Shown in pieces: positions 8,690-18,545 of a stretch of 64,000 nucleotides of DNA. The stretch spans positions 1,142,388 through 1,206,387 of the forward strand of contig NZ_CP007140.1 of assembly GCF_000816105.1 (NCBI RefSeq). The letters run 5' to 3'. Numbering within the stretch: the stretch's first letter is position 1; each line of letters opens with the position of its first letter. Origin of the DNA: Thermococcus guaymasensis DSM 11113 (GTDB lineage: Archaea; Methanobacteriota_B; Thermococci; Thermococcales; Thermococcaceae). The notes below the pieces were generated by a model that worked only from the letters and a program-made list of their open reading frames with translations, did not search any database and was not told the DNA's origin. Position numbers and translations under genes: made by a program.

Positions 8690-9130
8690 ATGGGGAGGAA
8701 AGCCCAGATAACCTTTGATTTCCTCATCGCCATAATGCTCGTGACCGTTACGGTAGCTGGTATTGTCTCGATTGCATCTGGAGAGGTCGCAAACGCCAGA
8801 ACCTTTGACACCGCCGCCAAACTGAAAGTTCTTGCAGTGGATCTGAGAGACACGGTAACCCAAGTCTACGCGGCTGGCGACGGCTTCACCGTGAGAAAGG
8901 AGCTTCCCTTCGAGCTCAAATCGGGTGAGGACGTGACCATAACGCTGAACTCAACGACGAACAGGGTTGAGATAACGGCGACGCTCGGCGGTAAGACCTT
9001 CAAAGTCGCGCAGAAATTGCAGGTTCCGCTGTACACAACGAGCTCGATTACACTCAGGCCGGGAGAAAGGGACTTCAACGTAACAGCTCAAAACGTTGGG
9101 GGTGAGATCCATGTCATCCTCCAGGGCTAA
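8690..9130 (+). CDS. Class III signal peptide (pilin-like) protein 2
   Basis: Small pilin-like protein of 146 residues. The N-terminus MGRKAQITFDFLIAIML fits prepilin peptidase cleavage after Ala5, followed by a hydrophobic helix for filament packing or membrane anchoring. The remainder looks like a small beta-sandwich (LNSTTNRVEITATLGG). ATG 8690 is chosen: it follows GGTGGGTGAG and lies immediately after the stop of the preceding gene. Its end overlaps the next gene by 20 bases, so translation is probably coupled. No specific family is recognised. Confidence 0.72.
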   Translation: MGRKAQITFDFLIAIMLVTVTVAGIVSIASGEVANARTFDTAAKLKVLAVDLRDTVTQVYAAGDGFTVRKELPFELKSGEDVTITLNSTTNRVEITATLGGKTFKVAQKLQVPLYTTSSITLRPGERDFNVTAQNVGGEIHVILQG

Positions 9131-9581
9131 AGCTCAGACTGCCATTGAAGTCCTCTTCATCGCGGGGCTCGTGCTTATCGGTGCGGCCATAATCCTGCCT
9201 GGGTACATGGACAGTAACACCGACACTGTGGTGCTGATGCATGTCAAAAACGCCGCTGATAATGCCTGTTCGTACCTCGGGACGGGTGTTGCAGTTGAGG
9301 ATCCTGAGCACTCTTCCCTGAACACGTTGATAGAGGGAGTAAACTATTCATCGATCTCGTGCAGGGTTTCGCGGGTTTTTGTTGCCTCCTCAACGAAGGA
9401 TTCGATAAGCCTCAACGTTACTGTGATTTACTCGGGACCGCTTGATGTTGGTAAAGTTGAGAACGCGATCTCCGGGTTCATTGAAAGCTGGCTTGAATCA
9501 AAGGGATTCTCCCGGGTGAACGGGGCCCTTTCTTACGGAGGTAAAACCGTGAGCGTAACCGTGAAGGTGGTGAGAAGGTGA
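9111..9581 (+). CDS. Class III signal peptide (pilin-like) protein 3
   Basis: Pilin-like protein of 156 residues from ATG 9111, with the N-terminus MSSSRAKAQTAIEVLFIAG. The AQTAIEVLF stretch is a clear class III signal with Glu at the +5 position, a residue important for assembly in pilins. Two cysteines in the mature region (NACSYLG and SISCRV) could form a disulfide. A GGGGGTGAG ribosome binding site lies in the end of the upstream gene, which it overlaps by 20 bases. A pilin-like surface role is inferred. Confidence 0.72.
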   Translation: MSSSRAKAQTAIEVLFIAGLVLIGAAIILPGYMDSNTDTVVLMHVKNAADNACSYLGTGVAVEDPEHSSLNTLIEGVNYSSISCRVSRVFVASSTKDSISLNVTVIYSGPLDVGKVENAISGFIESWLESKGFSRVNGALSYGGKTVSVTVKVVRR

Positions 9582-11011
9582 GAAGGGCCCAGTTGCTATC
9601 GCTTGACGCTATGCTGTCGCTGATAATTATGATGTTCGTGTTCGCGGCCGTGATAAACACTTCTGCCGCATTAAAAGGCGAGATAACCTCAATGCTCGGC
9701 TGGTATGAAAGGGCAAACATAGCCGACAACATGCTGGACGTGCTGACGAAGGGCCCGGGTGATCCTGTGAACTGGGAAAACAATCCCGCTGATGTTAGGG
9801 TTCTCGGGCTTAAGCAGGATGGGGGCTTTGGGCTTAGCTATGAGAAGATAACCGCTATGAACGAGCATGCGAGCGAGCTCCTTGATAAGTTTACCAACTT
9901 GTCGCTGGGCAAGGACTTCCTCATTCTTACTTACATCTCGAAGTTCCGGGTGGGGATCAGCGGGAGCTTTCCTAAGGTGTACATTGATAACATGACGTTT
10001 TCAAATCCTAATGGTAACCCCCCGGGGATAAACTTTCAGATAGCTGGCGATGAACATGGGAACACTCCGATAACTGTGAGTTACGTTGAGATAGTCAGAG
10101 ATGGAAACAGATATGTGAACGAAGACATATGTGGCCTGAAAAGAGGTAATAACATTAACCTCCAGGAGGGGGACATCATAGGTTTTGTTCTGGCTAATGC
10201 TGCGACACTGACCGCCAAGAGGGGCCAGTATACCTACACCAAAACACTCCCAGAGGGCACTTTTGTTAGGATATACATAACCGGGCCGGAGTCCAGCAAC
10301 TTCAAGATAAACTTTGGAGGTGGCAGCTGCCCTTACTCTTTCAAATTCTCCGGAAAAGGAAACGTCGTTGTTACGGTCTCCGCCTATGACAATACTGTGC
10401 CGGAGATAACGGCCAATTACACTTATGCATCTGAGCTTATGGAGCGGAGAGAGCCAACTTACTATTTTGCAGTTATAAATGGCAGTTTGATCCGGGACAT
10501 GAACCTCATTGAAAAATCCAAGAACAGCTCTCCCTGGGTCGAGGTTGCCCAGAGAAGGGTAATCGTTGAGAGGTTCGAGTACAACCTCTCCGCTGGACCT
10601 TCTGCCGAGAGGCCCATAGTTTACGGAGTTCTTGATGGGAGATTGCCCCAAAATACCCAGTTACTTATTTCGATCCCAGCGGGCAAAGGTAATCTAACTA
10701 TTGTCATTTTAAGTGGATCCAATGAGAGGGGCTTGATGGTTTATAGAGAGGACGTTGATGAACCTGTTAAGGCAGTCCTTGTTAGGGACAATACGACAAC
10801 CAGTTACGAAGGGAACTCGACAACCATAGGAATTCCGATGAAAGATCTCGTAGAGGACGAGACAAAGGCACCCCTGGGGATGTGGCTTTACTCTGTAAGC
10901 GGCTGGGACAGAGAAGATGTTGAGATTTCCATTGTGCCTTCCATAAGGTGGAGCCTGAAGCCAAAATTCGAAGAGGGTGTGCTAAAACTTGTTGTGTGGG
11001 ACGATGGGTGA
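9578..11011 (+). CDS. Class III signal peptide (pilin-like) protein 4, large
   Basis: Surface protein of 477 residues starting with GTG 9578, whose GTGA overlaps the stop of the upstream gene. The N-terminus MRRAQLLSLDAMLSLIIMM follows the prepilin pattern (cleavage after Ala4). The rest is extracellular in character, with several N-glycosylation sequons and a CGLKRG/GSCPYSF cysteine pair. The DAMLSLI motif recurs in the next protein, so the two are distant paralogues. Far larger than a major pilin; probably a tip or minor component, by inference. Confidence 0.72.
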   Translation: MRRAQLLSLDAMLSLIIMMFVFAAVINTSAALKGEITSMLGWYERANIADNMLDVLTKGPGDPVNWENNPADVRVLGLKQDGGFGLSYEKITAMNEHASELLDKFTNLSLGKDFLILTYISKFRVGISGSFPKVYIDNMTFSNPNGNPPGINFQIAGDEHGNTPITVSYVEIVRDGNRYVNEDICGLKRGNNINLQEGDIIGFVLANAATLTAKRGQYTYTKTLPEGTFVRIYITGPESSNFKINFGGGSCPYSFKFSGKGNVVVTVSAYDNTVPEITANYTYASELMERREPTYYFAVINGSLIRDMNLIEKSKNSSPWVEVAQRRVIVERFEYNLSAGPSAERPIVYGVLDGRLPQNTQLLISIPAGKGNLTIVILSGSNERGLMVYREDVDEPVKAVLVRDNTTTSYEGNSTTIGIPMKDLVEDETKAPLGMWLYSVSGWDREDVEISIVPSIRWSLKPKFEEGVLKLVVWDDG

Positions 11012-11017
11012 TGTGAG

Positions 11018-13135
11018 ATGAAGGCAAGGAGGGGCTTCGTCTTTACTCTTGACGCAATGCTCTCTTTGATACTCATAACAATATTCATCACCGGGATAGT
11101 TGCCATAACCGAAAACAGCTCAAAGGTTTACTCCACGTATATGAGATCTCAGTCGAAGGGAATAGCATCGAGCACCCTGCTGACCCTCAGAACAGTGCCC
11201 CTCAACGAGATGGTCGATCCGGGCGTCATTCGGGGCTGGATTCAGAACGGGACCCTTGAAACTGATCTCGTGAGTCCCGACATGAGTCCACTTGAGATAG
11301 TTGCAACCTACTGGGCAACCGCCCCTGTGTATCCCGGTTTGAACCTGAAGCATAAAGCGGAAATCATACTGGGGTACATCCTCAACAAAACGCTCAAGGG
11401 ATACAACTACGAGCTCCTAATTAACAACTACACCAGCCCATACTTGAGAAAGGTTGGATCGAACTACTCCAAAGCTCCCGATGTCTCCCCGGCGACCCTG
11501 ATAATGAGCGGCTACGCCTACAACCAGACGCCGAGGGGATATATGGCTAGGGCGTATCTTACAAAGTTGGGGAGCAAGGAGAATACTTATATAATGAGGG
11601 GCGGCTACATCTACGCTAAGACGTATAGTTCAGATGATGAAGTTATTATCAAGTACACAGTGCCCGCAGGTGCAATCCCACCCGACGCCACAATAGAGGA
11701 AATAGACTGGTTCCTAGAGCCAGCGTGGGTCGGATCAGAGTACGAGGTGTATCTGAATGGGCATAAGATCTGGTCGGGATACGTTGACAACAACCGCATT
11801 CTAACCGATACGAACCCCAGCGGAGGACTCAGGCTAATAGAAAACTTCAAACCGGGAGAGAGAAACACATTTGAGGTTAGGGTTTACAAGTCCCGGTATG
11901 ATGGTGGAGAAGATGGCGCCCAGTACATAAGAATAAGGTACCGGACTTCAAAGCCCTCCACATTAAGGTTCCCTCAGAAATTTCACTTTGAAGATGTGAG
12001 TGCAAGGTACGGGATAACCGCATGGAAGTACTTGTTCGTGCCAGGACTACTGAAGTCTCTCAGCGTGCAGATCTCTGTGGGTAACGTATCCTCAGGCACT
12101 CCCATAACCCTTTCCTTCATGTTTGATAGGGAAATAAAGATTCCAGCAACGAGGTGTACCTATGACCAAGCAAGTAAAACGAAAACCTGCTACTGGACCA
12201 ACTCCACGATTTCAACTACACTGGCACATGAGGGCTACAACTACAATCAGATATCCAGCAGGTATACAACTATCATTGTCCAAGCTGGAGAGAGCGACAC
12301 AGAGTACTCCCCAAGAATACACCTGATCGGGGACAACTCCTTTGTAGAGGCTGATTATCGCTCTGAGGTTCTTCTAACAGCCTACACAATAGACATTACC
12401 GAGCCAATATCAATGCCACGCTCCGACTGGACCAGCTACTTTACCATACAGTTCAGAGTGCCCTCCGGTGCAACTCCTCTCTGGGCAAAGTTCCAATTCC
12501 CCTGGCTCTATTACACCGACTACGATCCGTACCAGAAAATACAGATCGATAATGATGAGATATCACCCACTTATATTCACTGTCACGGGGGAGGTTGCAA
12601 TCCTTCAAGCCCCTTCATCTACGCTCTAGCAAGGGTTGGATACACCAAGGATACGTTCGATTGGAGATACAGACCACTGCCAAATGCAATATCCGAGGGG
12701 TTCAACAAACTTACAATATCATTAGGATACGGATACTGGCTACAACCAAAAAACGGAAACGGAGAGCTCACATATGTAATTCAGGCCTATGCAGGCTACG
12801 GCGATATCTTTCCCAAGTACATCCGCGATGGGTGCACAGGTTACCGGATAGAATATTACTGGGTGGGAGATAACAACGCTCACTACATAACCGCTGGGGA
12901 TGGGCCCAATTACTGTGACGTTACCGCGGCCGAGCTCCTTCAGAACAGAACAACCTACGCCGTTGACGATGCCATAATCAGACTGTTCAACAACCTCGGC
13001 GGCGATGGAACCCAGAGCAATCCAATACTCGTTGAGCTTCCATCAACGGTTCAGATAGATCTTGCGTCGATGGGCAACATCCCGGGATTGTTCAAACCCG
13101 TTCAGATAACACTCCGCGTATGGAGGGAGGGCTGA
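11018..13135 (+). CDS. Class III signal peptide (pilin-like) protein 5, large
   Basis: Surface protein of 705 residues beginning MKARRGFVFTLDAMLSLILI, sharing LDAMLSL with the preceding protein. Cleavage after Gly6 is expected. The long mature region is rich in Tyr, Asn and Thr, has paired cysteines (TRCTYDQ and KTCYWT; HCHGGGC), and reads as a chain of beta domains. The stop TGA overlaps the ATG of the next gene by one base. No enzymatic motif is seen. It is likely a large filament-tip or envelope protein, but its function is unknown. Confidence 0.7.
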   Translation: MKARRGFVFTLDAMLSLILITIFITGIVAITENSSKVYSTYMRSQSKGIASSTLLTLRTVPLNEMVDPGVIRGWIQNGTLETDLVSPDMSPLEIVATYWATAPVYPGLNLKHKAEIILGYILNKTLKGYNYELLINNYTSPYLRKVGSNYSKAPDVSPATLIMSGYAYNQTPRGYMARAYLTKLGSKENTYIMRGGYIYAKTYSSDDEVIIKYTVPAGAIPPDATIEEIDWFLEPAWVGSEYEVYLNGHKIWSGYVDNNRILTDTNPSGGLRLIENFKPGERNTFEVRVYKSRYDGGEDGAQYIRIRYRTSKPSTLRFPQKFHFEDVSARYGITAWKYLFVPGLLKSLSVQISVGNVSSGTPITLSFMFDREIKIPATRCTYDQASKTKTCYWTNSTISTTLAHEGYNYNQISSRYTTIIVQAGESDTEYSPRIHLIGDNSFVEADYRSEVLLTAYTIDITEPISMPRSDWTSYFTIQFRVPSGATPLWAKFQFPWLYYTDYDPYQKIQIDNDEISPTYIHCHGGGCNPSSPFIYALARVGYTKDTFDWRYRPLPNAISEGFNKLTISLGYGYWLQPKNGNGELTYVIQAYAGYGDIFPKYIRDGCTGYRIEYYWVGDNNAHYITAGDGPNYCDVTAAELLQNRTTYAVDDAIIRLFNNLGGDGTQSNPILVELPSTVQIDLASMGNIPGLFKPVQITLRVWREG

Positions 13136-16100
13136 TGAGGAGGAAGGGTTTTCTCCTGAACTCGGCAGTTATCGTACTTTTAGTACCCCTGCTCCTGCTT
13201 CTGGCAACTTATGAGGACGTCTCCCATTCAATAATAATAGCTCAGAGCGAGAGGGCCCAGGTTGAGAGAACCTACGATGTAATAACCTTCCTAAACATTG
13301 AGTTTCAAAAGGCTCTAGAACTCTCGGGAAAGAGGGCGGTAGTTACTGCGGTTGACTACGTAGCCGTTACCGGCAACTTCATAAGTCCATCTTATGGGGC
13401 CAACAACACCATTAGGGATTTCATAAAGAGTGGAACCTCCCCCACGACAACAGGATACGACACCCTGAGGGTAATGGGCAAACAGACCATGAGAAATTGG
13501 CTGTCGAACGTAAGCAAGCTCCTTCGGGATCAGGGGTACATCGTGTCTCCCTCCGTGGATGAGATAGTGGATTCCATGGACATTACCGTTGCCCTCCTCG
13601 ATGCTTTCACGGTGGTTATTAAGGCTCGCATCCCAAGGGTCAAAATAACTGACGCATCCGGAACCATCGTTTACGAAGGGCCCATACCATCAAACGGCGA
13701 TTATGTGTACTCCACCGTTGACATCCGCGACCTTGAAGATCCCTTTTTCTCCGCTATAACCGGAGGCAGGTATCACCGCTCGATAAGGGCATGCAAGTTC
13801 GCGTTCCCAACACTTGGCATACGCCCCATAACCTTCGCAAATGCCTCTGGAAGCGGGGGTAAGGATCATTACGTGGGATGCTTTGGAGGAAGTTGCGAGA
13901 AAAAATTCAACTACAACGAGACTCATATATGGCAGGACAACGAATTTAGCATAACCAGTTTCACCATTGCAGGGATTCCAGTAAAGACGGACTCTATAAT
14001 TAATGAAGAAGGTGATCTTGGAGTTGTCGTGTTTGAAAACGTTAGTGAGGAGTCCAATTGGTGTGAACAGAGTATGGAAAACAGGGTCAGAATGACGCTA
14101 CCATCCGACACTGCCAACTCATACGTTCTACTGAAGCTAAACCCGGGCACAACACCTTTCGCTAACGCCTACCACAGCGGGAACCAAGCCTCGATAAGGA
14201 TTTATGAAGATGGAACGTGCAACTCGGTGAATTACTGGATTGAGGAGTGGAATGTTAACGATATCATAATATGGCTCAAAGTTGGGGACAAAACAAACTT
14301 CGATGTCTATTACTCAACGGATCCCTCCTATGCATCAGAGGGCAATATTGGAATGTTCCCCTACCACAAAACGGACTACTCCCTGTCTGCAGGAATCAAA
14401 AGGACCGAGCAACTGTTTTCAGATGTGCCCTACAGCTCGTTTGCAATACGATTCAAGATGAAAGCTGATAACGGTCAGGACTTTGACGCGGGAGTTGGGT
14501 TAACGTGGACTCAGCCGGCAAACGTGCTGTCCATCACCGTTAACTATCCTCGTGACGTTACCGATGTCCAGATACCTATTTACCTTAACTCGACTTACGC
14601 TGGAATGATAAACCATGACAGCCTCAACAGGGCGGAGATCGAGGTTTACTCCGATAGAGACTTGACACAGAGAGTCCCCTTCTGGATAGAGTACTGGAAC
14701 GACAACGGAGCGCTGATATGGGTGCGGGGTAATCTGCCTGGGACTTTTTACATAAAGTTCAACACCGGAGCCTTGACAAGGGGCAACGGTAATGACGTCT
14801 TTCCGTTCTTCGACGACTTCAACGAGAGCATAAGCCAGCTCAAGGAGAGATGGATGGTGGATCCTTACAACCAGGGTGCCAGTATAAGCTTGAATTCCAA
14901 TGGGATCGGTACAGTTACAATAGATGGAGGGGACTCACTCTTTGTGATGGTGAACAAGAACCCGCTGGACATAACCTATGACTTCGCCGTCAGGTTTAGA
15001 ATGAAGCCTAATTTCCAGAAAAAGAGAGACTGGGACGCTGGAATAGGACTGTGGGATGGCAAGTGGGAATATTATGACTTTGATTCTACTTGGGATTATT
15101 ATCTCATTCAGCAACTGTTTACAGATGACATTAAATATAAAAGTAGCCCTCTGGCAATTCACTGGGCAGAGTGGAAGACCAAAAAATGGAACCCCACATC
15201 TATAAGTGACTTTAAGTTACATGACTTCTGGGCCGAAGAAGATAGCGATTCAGATATAACCACCAATAGAGACTATAAGTTCCACACATACGAAGTTACT
15301 GAACTCCTGTACAGCGATGAAACTTACTTTACTGACTTAACCCGAGGAGAGACAAATACGTATGATAGCTACTACACTACACTCGATTCTCTCAAGTACA
15401 TCTACCTTGTTATAGACAGCGAGGACGAAGGCAGAGGAGCAACCTACGATTGGATCTTTGTGAGAAAGTATATTGACCTACCCCAGCTTCAAACGTCAGT
15501 TTCTCAGCTTCAGGAAACAGTCAACCTACAAATGATAGACGACAACCCCGGTCACCAAGACCATGGGGGTGACAAGCTGGCAATTCTGAGGAACTGGAAC
15601 GAGAACCTACACAATTATCAGGGAGGGACGTGGTTCCTGACTGATCCCCAGCGGTATGAGGTTTTGGTTCAGAGGTCAGGCGGTAACATCAACATAAAGT
15701 TTACCGACTTAACCCAGCTTCAGCAACCGTACTCTGAAGCGGTTGTGGAATATTCCGGCCAGTCTCTTAACATAGAGGCGGTGATAGACAACAACTTGGG
15801 GAACAACGCATACTTTGATTGGGTGTTCGTTGTTCCGTATCCATACAAAGTTGTAACTCAGCCAAGTTTCTCACAACCTGAGCAGCAGGGCTCCAGCAGT
15901 TCTGGATCCGCCTCCAGAGTCTACGACATCGATTCCTTTATAGACTGTCTAACCGGAATGACTTACTTCGCCACCGAAAATGGATGGTCGTTTTTCGAGA
16001 GACTTGAAGGAAGCAATACGAACCACAGAAAATACGAAGCGCTGGCAAACAGCACTCAGGATAAGCTTGGAATAAGTTACGAAGGTAAGCATTATCCAAT

Positions 16101-16428
16101 AGGTCTCGTGAGCTTTATGATCCCGGACAACACCTACGATCCAAAACTAGTTAGCCTACTGAATTCCTTCGGAATAGGTAGTGATCAAATAGAGAACAAC
16201 AAGATCTCCAACGCCGATTATTATTTTATGAACTATTACCTCGGAAAGACAGTGGCTCAGAATACCTACGGAGACAAAAAAGGCTATCCCGTCCTTGGAA
16301 TTTCAACTGATACCGAGCACACCAAAATTCAACTCGACGGTGTGTTTTATATTGATCCAGAAACCGCTGAACAGATCTTCACAACGCAAGGGGCCTGTGA
16401 CTTGCTCTATGGATACAACTGCCCGTGA
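13135..16428 (+). CDS. Giant pilin-like surface protein with DUF2341 repeats
   Basis: Surface protein of 1097 residues from ATG 13135 (ribosome binding site GGAGGG, overlapping the upstream stop). The N-terminus MRRKGFLLNSAVIVLLVPLLLLL resembles the neighbouring class III signals. The region at about residues 300-400 matches a DUF2341-type domain (NYWIEEW, then VYYSTDP). A second copy lies near 465-560 (VPFWIEYWNDNGALIWV). The unit FAIRFKMK...FDAGVGL recurs as FAVRFRMK...WDAGIGL, an internal repeat of a concanavalin-like module. DUF2341 occurs in large secreted archaeal proteins. Probably the adhesive or structural product of the operon; ligand unknown. Confidence 0.72.
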   Translation: MRRKGFLLNSAVIVLLVPLLLLLATYEDVSHSIIIAQSERAQVERTYDVITFLNIEFQKALELSGKRAVVTAVDYVAVTGNFISPSYGANNTIRDFIKSGTSPTTTGYDTLRVMGKQTMRNWLSNVSKLLRDQGYIVSPSVDEIVDSMDITVALLDAFTVVIKARIPRVKITDASGTIVYEGPIPSNGDYVYSTVDIRDLEDPFFSAITGGRYHRSIRACKFAFPTLGIRPITFANASGSGGKDHYVGCFGGSCEKKFNYNETHIWQDNEFSITSFTIAGIPVKTDSIINEEGDLGVVVFENVSEESNWCEQSMENRVRMTLPSDTANSYVLLKLNPGTTPFANAYHSGNQASIRIYEDGTCNSVNYWIEEWNVNDIIIWLKVGDKTNFDVYYSTDPSYASEGNIGMFPYHKTDYSLSAGIKRTEQLFSDVPYSSFAIRFKMKADNGQDFDAGVGLTWTQPANVLSITVNYPRDVTDVQIPIYLNSTYAGMINHDSLNRAEIEVYSDRDLTQRVPFWIEYWNDNGALIWVRGNLPGTFYIKFNTGALTRGNGNDVFPFFDDFNESISQLKERWMVDPYNQGASISLNSNGIGTVTIDGGDSLFVMVNKNPLDITYDFAVRFRMKPNFQKKRDWDAGIGLWDGKWEYYDFDSTWDYYLIQQLFTDDIKYKSSPLAIHWAEWKTKKWNPTSISDFKLHDFWAEEDSDSDITTNRDYKFHTYEVTELLYSDETYFTDLTRGETNTYDSYYTTLDSLKYIYLVIDSEDEGRGATYDWIFVRKYIDLPQLQTSVSQLQETVNLQMIDDNPGHQDHGGDKLAILRNWNENLHNYQGGTWFLTDPQRYEVLVQRSGGNINIKFTDLTQLQQPYSEAVVEYSGQSLNIEAVIDNNLGNNAYFDWVFVVPYPYKVVTQPSFSQPEQQGSSSSGSASRVYDIDSFIDCLTGMTYFATENGWSFFERLEGSNTNHRKYEALANSTQDKLGISYEGKHYPIGLVSFMIPDNTYDPKLVSLLNSFGIGSDQIENNKISNADYYFMNYYLGKTVAQNTYGDKKGYPVLGISTDTEHTKIQLDGVFYIDPETAEQIFTTQGACDLLYGYNCP

Positions 16429-16437
16429 GGTGATCAA

Positions 16438-17193
16438 ATGTCCCCCCTGGATCTTTTTTACTCAATTGGTGAAGCGGTGGAAGAACTATTCCAGAAGGTT
16501 GTCAATGAGGTCAAAGAAATCGTTCGTCCCACTCCCGCCAGAAGCCCCCCGGATTTTAGAATCCTGAGACGACTCGTGAGGCGAGACATAACGATCCATG
16601 AACTCCTCAGCCTCAAGCTCCAGCTCGTTTTCATAACCTACCTCCTCTTATCCCTCATGATAGTGCTTGCCTCACTGACTCCTCTCCTGCTCTTGGCTCT
16701 CTTTTTTATTGAGGTTCTCTACATTAGGTATCTCGTCAAAAAGAACTGGGATTTCTTTACCGATCCCCGGCCGTACTACTTCTTCTATAGTATCCTCTCT
16801 GTAATATCATTTCTTGCTTTCCTGGGGTACCTCCTCTTGAGGCGATTCGCAACGAACGTTTACTACTACTATGGCTATCTCATTGGCGTTTTGATCGTGG
16901 TTCTGCTTTTCCGCTGGTACTTCAAGGAGAAATACGGAAGGGACTACACCTATGGGATTGTGGAGGAAGTCAAGGGCGACCTCGTGAGGGTCTTTGTAAA
17001 CGATGACTTAGCCGCAAACGTTAAGCCCGGACGGTACTGGGTTCCAGCCGTTCCAGATGCCGAACAGGGAAGGGTAGTAAAGCTTCTCGTGGAGGAACGG
17101 ACCCTTAGGGGCTCCGTGCCGGTGAGGATAATCGAGGTCTACCTTGGTCAGTCTTCCCACACCTCCACTTTACCGAATGAGGACACTGAATAG
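16438..17193 (+). CDS. DUF2101-like membrane protein
   Basis: Integral membrane protein of 251 residues, apparently of the Thermococcales family DUF2101. A soluble N-terminal ~75 residues with PPDFRILRRLVRRDITIHE precedes about five hydrophobic segments (from LVFITYLLLSLMIVL through YYYGYLIGVLIVVLLF). The C-terminal ~80 residues are soluble and beta-rich (YTYGIVEEVKGDLVRVFVNDD, an OB-like stretch). The gene follows the giant surface protein by nine bases with a GAGGTGATC ribosome binding site. It may anchor or export the operon's products, which is inference. Confidence 0.7.
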   Translation: MSPLDLFYSIGEAVEELFQKVVNEVKEIVRPTPARSPPDFRILRRLVRRDITIHELLSLKLQLVFITYLLLSLMIVLASLTPLLLLALFFIEVLYIRYLVKKNWDFFTDPRPYYFFYSILSVISFLAFLGYLLLRRFATNVYYYYGYLIGVLIVVLLFRWYFKEKYGRDYTYGIVEEVKGDLVRVFVNDDLAANVKPGRYWVPAVPDAEQGRVVKLLVEERTLRGSVPVRIIEVYLGQSSHTSTLPNEDTE

Positions 17194-17450
17194 AGCACGA
17201 GCAGGTATATTGAATGACACGGCTCCACGAGGTTCGTCTTGACGAAGCCCCGTCCTCTCCTGGGAAGGAAGAGAACCTCCACAAAGGGGCAGGGAGGGTG
17301 TATCTCAATTAGGTCTCCTCTATCCACTATCTTATATCCCAACCCCTCGCAGACTCTCCTCATGAAACCCCTGAAGTCCTTCCACCGGTGCACCGAGATT
17401 TCATAATAAATAGTGTGTCCCAAAATATCACCAAAAATAGTAACAAGCAA
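17148..17450 (-). CDS. Hypothetical protein (~100 aa)
   Basis: Unrecognised small protein reading leftward. It has a clear coding look (WKDFRGFMRRVCEGLGYKI, then IEIHPPCPFVEVLFLPRRG) and a hydrophobic end (IYLLVLYSV). A good TATA box (ccttttaagg-like, 17452-17462) directly abuts the longest start, so translation more likely begins at TTG 17423 or GTG 17393. Its 3' end overlaps the end of the convergent membrane-protein gene by 46 bases. Function unknown. Confidence 0.5.
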   Translation of the reverse strand: MLVTIFGDILGHTIYYEISVHRWKDFRGFMRRVCEGLGYKIVDRGDLIEIHPPCPFVEVLFLPRRGRGFVKTNLVEPCHSIYLLVLYSVSSFGKVEVWED

Positions 17451-17535
17451 ACCTTAAAAGTTTTTCCTGGAAGTAGTGGATGCGATGATGAGAAAGCCCG
17501 TTGCGGAAAGGTGAAGAGAGGACCGACTAACTGAG

Positions 17536-18102
17536 CTAAAGCTCCCCGCAGAGCCTCGCGAAGTTCCTGTAGACCTCAGCTCCGCGCTCCGTGTGGGAGA
17601 CCTCGGGGTGGAACTGGACGCCGTAAATTGGAAGGCTCTCGTGCTTCATAGCCTCCACCGGGCAGGTCTCGCTCCTTGCGAGCAGTTTAAAGCCAGGTGG
17701 GAGTTCTTTCACCTCGTCCATGTGGCTCTCCCAGACCTTGAGCCGCTTCGGAAGTCCCCGGAAGATGTCGTTCTCCTCCAGTATCTCGACCTCAACGAGG
17801 CTGTATTCGGCCTTCTCACCCTTTCCAACCTTTCCGCCGAAGTGCCTCGCTATGAGCTGGTGGCCGAGGCAGATTCCGAGGATCGGGACGTTGAACTCGT
17901 CGTAGTGCTCCAGTATGGCGGAGCAATTGCCGGTCTTGTTGATGTCGGGCCCGCCCGAGAAGATTATGCCCTTCGGCTTCATCGCCTTTATCTCCTCAAG
18001 CGGGGTCGTGTTGGGGACTATCTTGGCCTCAACACCGAGATAGCGGAGAGTCCTCCAAATCCTGTGGACGTACTGGCCCCCGTTGTCCATTATGACTATC
18101 AT
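17536..18102 (-). CDS. guaAA: GMP synthase glutaminase subunit (GuaAA)
   Basis: Glutamine amidotransferase subunit of the archaeal split GMP synthase. It releases ammonia from Gln for amination of XMP by the ATP-pyrophosphatase subunit. The 188 residues contain the class I triad: Cys78 in GICLGHQ and His/Glu in QFHPEV. The oxyanion FSGGPD motif is also present. The start ATG overlaps the stop of the upstream PIN-domain gene (ATGA), so this subunit is translationally coupled to a toxin-like gene, not to its partner subunit 700 bases upstream. Confidence 0.96.
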   Translation of the reverse strand: MIVIMDNGGQYVHRIWRTLRYLGVEAKIVPNTTPLEEIKAMKPKGIIFSGGPDINKTGNCSAILEHYDEFNVPILGICLGHQLIARHFGGKVGKGEKAEYSLVEVEILEENDIFRGLPKRLKVWESHMDEVKELPPGFKLLARSETCPVEAMKHESLPIYGVQFHPEVSHTERGAEVYRNFARLCGEL

Positions 18103-18545
18103 GAGCTCACCCCCAAAAGGTTGAAGAACTCCTCATGTTCCTCAATAAGATAGAAAGCTTTTAACCCAAGAGACCTGGCCAGCTCGGCCATTTTTATGTC
18201 GTTAGTAACGAGGACTGCATCGAGGTAGCGGGCGGTTGCGATAAAATAGATATCGGACGCTCGGTGGTGGGTCTGAAAAGCTACCTCCACGAGATCTTCA
18301 GTAAGCAGTTCCTCTGGAACCCACGCGACTATTTCGCTGTAATAGGCGAGGGCTCTCTCAACCTGCTCTCGGTCAAAGTATCGTGAAAGAACCGCGACGA
18401 ACTCAACCTCCCCCAGCCTCGGGGCGTAGAGCTCTATAGAGCCGAGCTGTGCATACTCTATGATCCTCTCGGCGACTTCAGTCCTTTCCGGATAAAAGCC
18501 GGAGAACAGATGAAACACAACTGATGTATCAATGACTACTCTCAT
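18099..18545 (-). CDS. PIN-domain ribonuclease, VapC-like toxin
   Basis: VapC-type PIN-domain protein of 148 residues, expected to be a Mg-dependent ribonuclease. The first Asp of the active site is in VIDTSVVF (residues 4-11). An acidic residue lies in EVEFVAVL near residue 46, and the C-terminal catalytic pair is in [10 protein letters not shown] (near residue 113) and [12 protein letters not shown]. The start overlaps the antitoxin stop (ATGA), and the stop overlaps guaAA in the same way. A typical toxin of an AF2212/DUF104-type pair. The RNA target is unknown. Confidence 0.88.
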   Translation of the reverse strand: MRVVIDTSVVFHLFSGFYPERTEVAERIIEYAQLGSIELYAPRLGEVEFVAVLSRYFDREQVERALAYYSEIVAWVPEELLTEDLVEVAFQTHHRASDIYFIATARYLDAVLVTNDIKMAELARSLGLKAFYLIEEHEEFFNLLGVSS

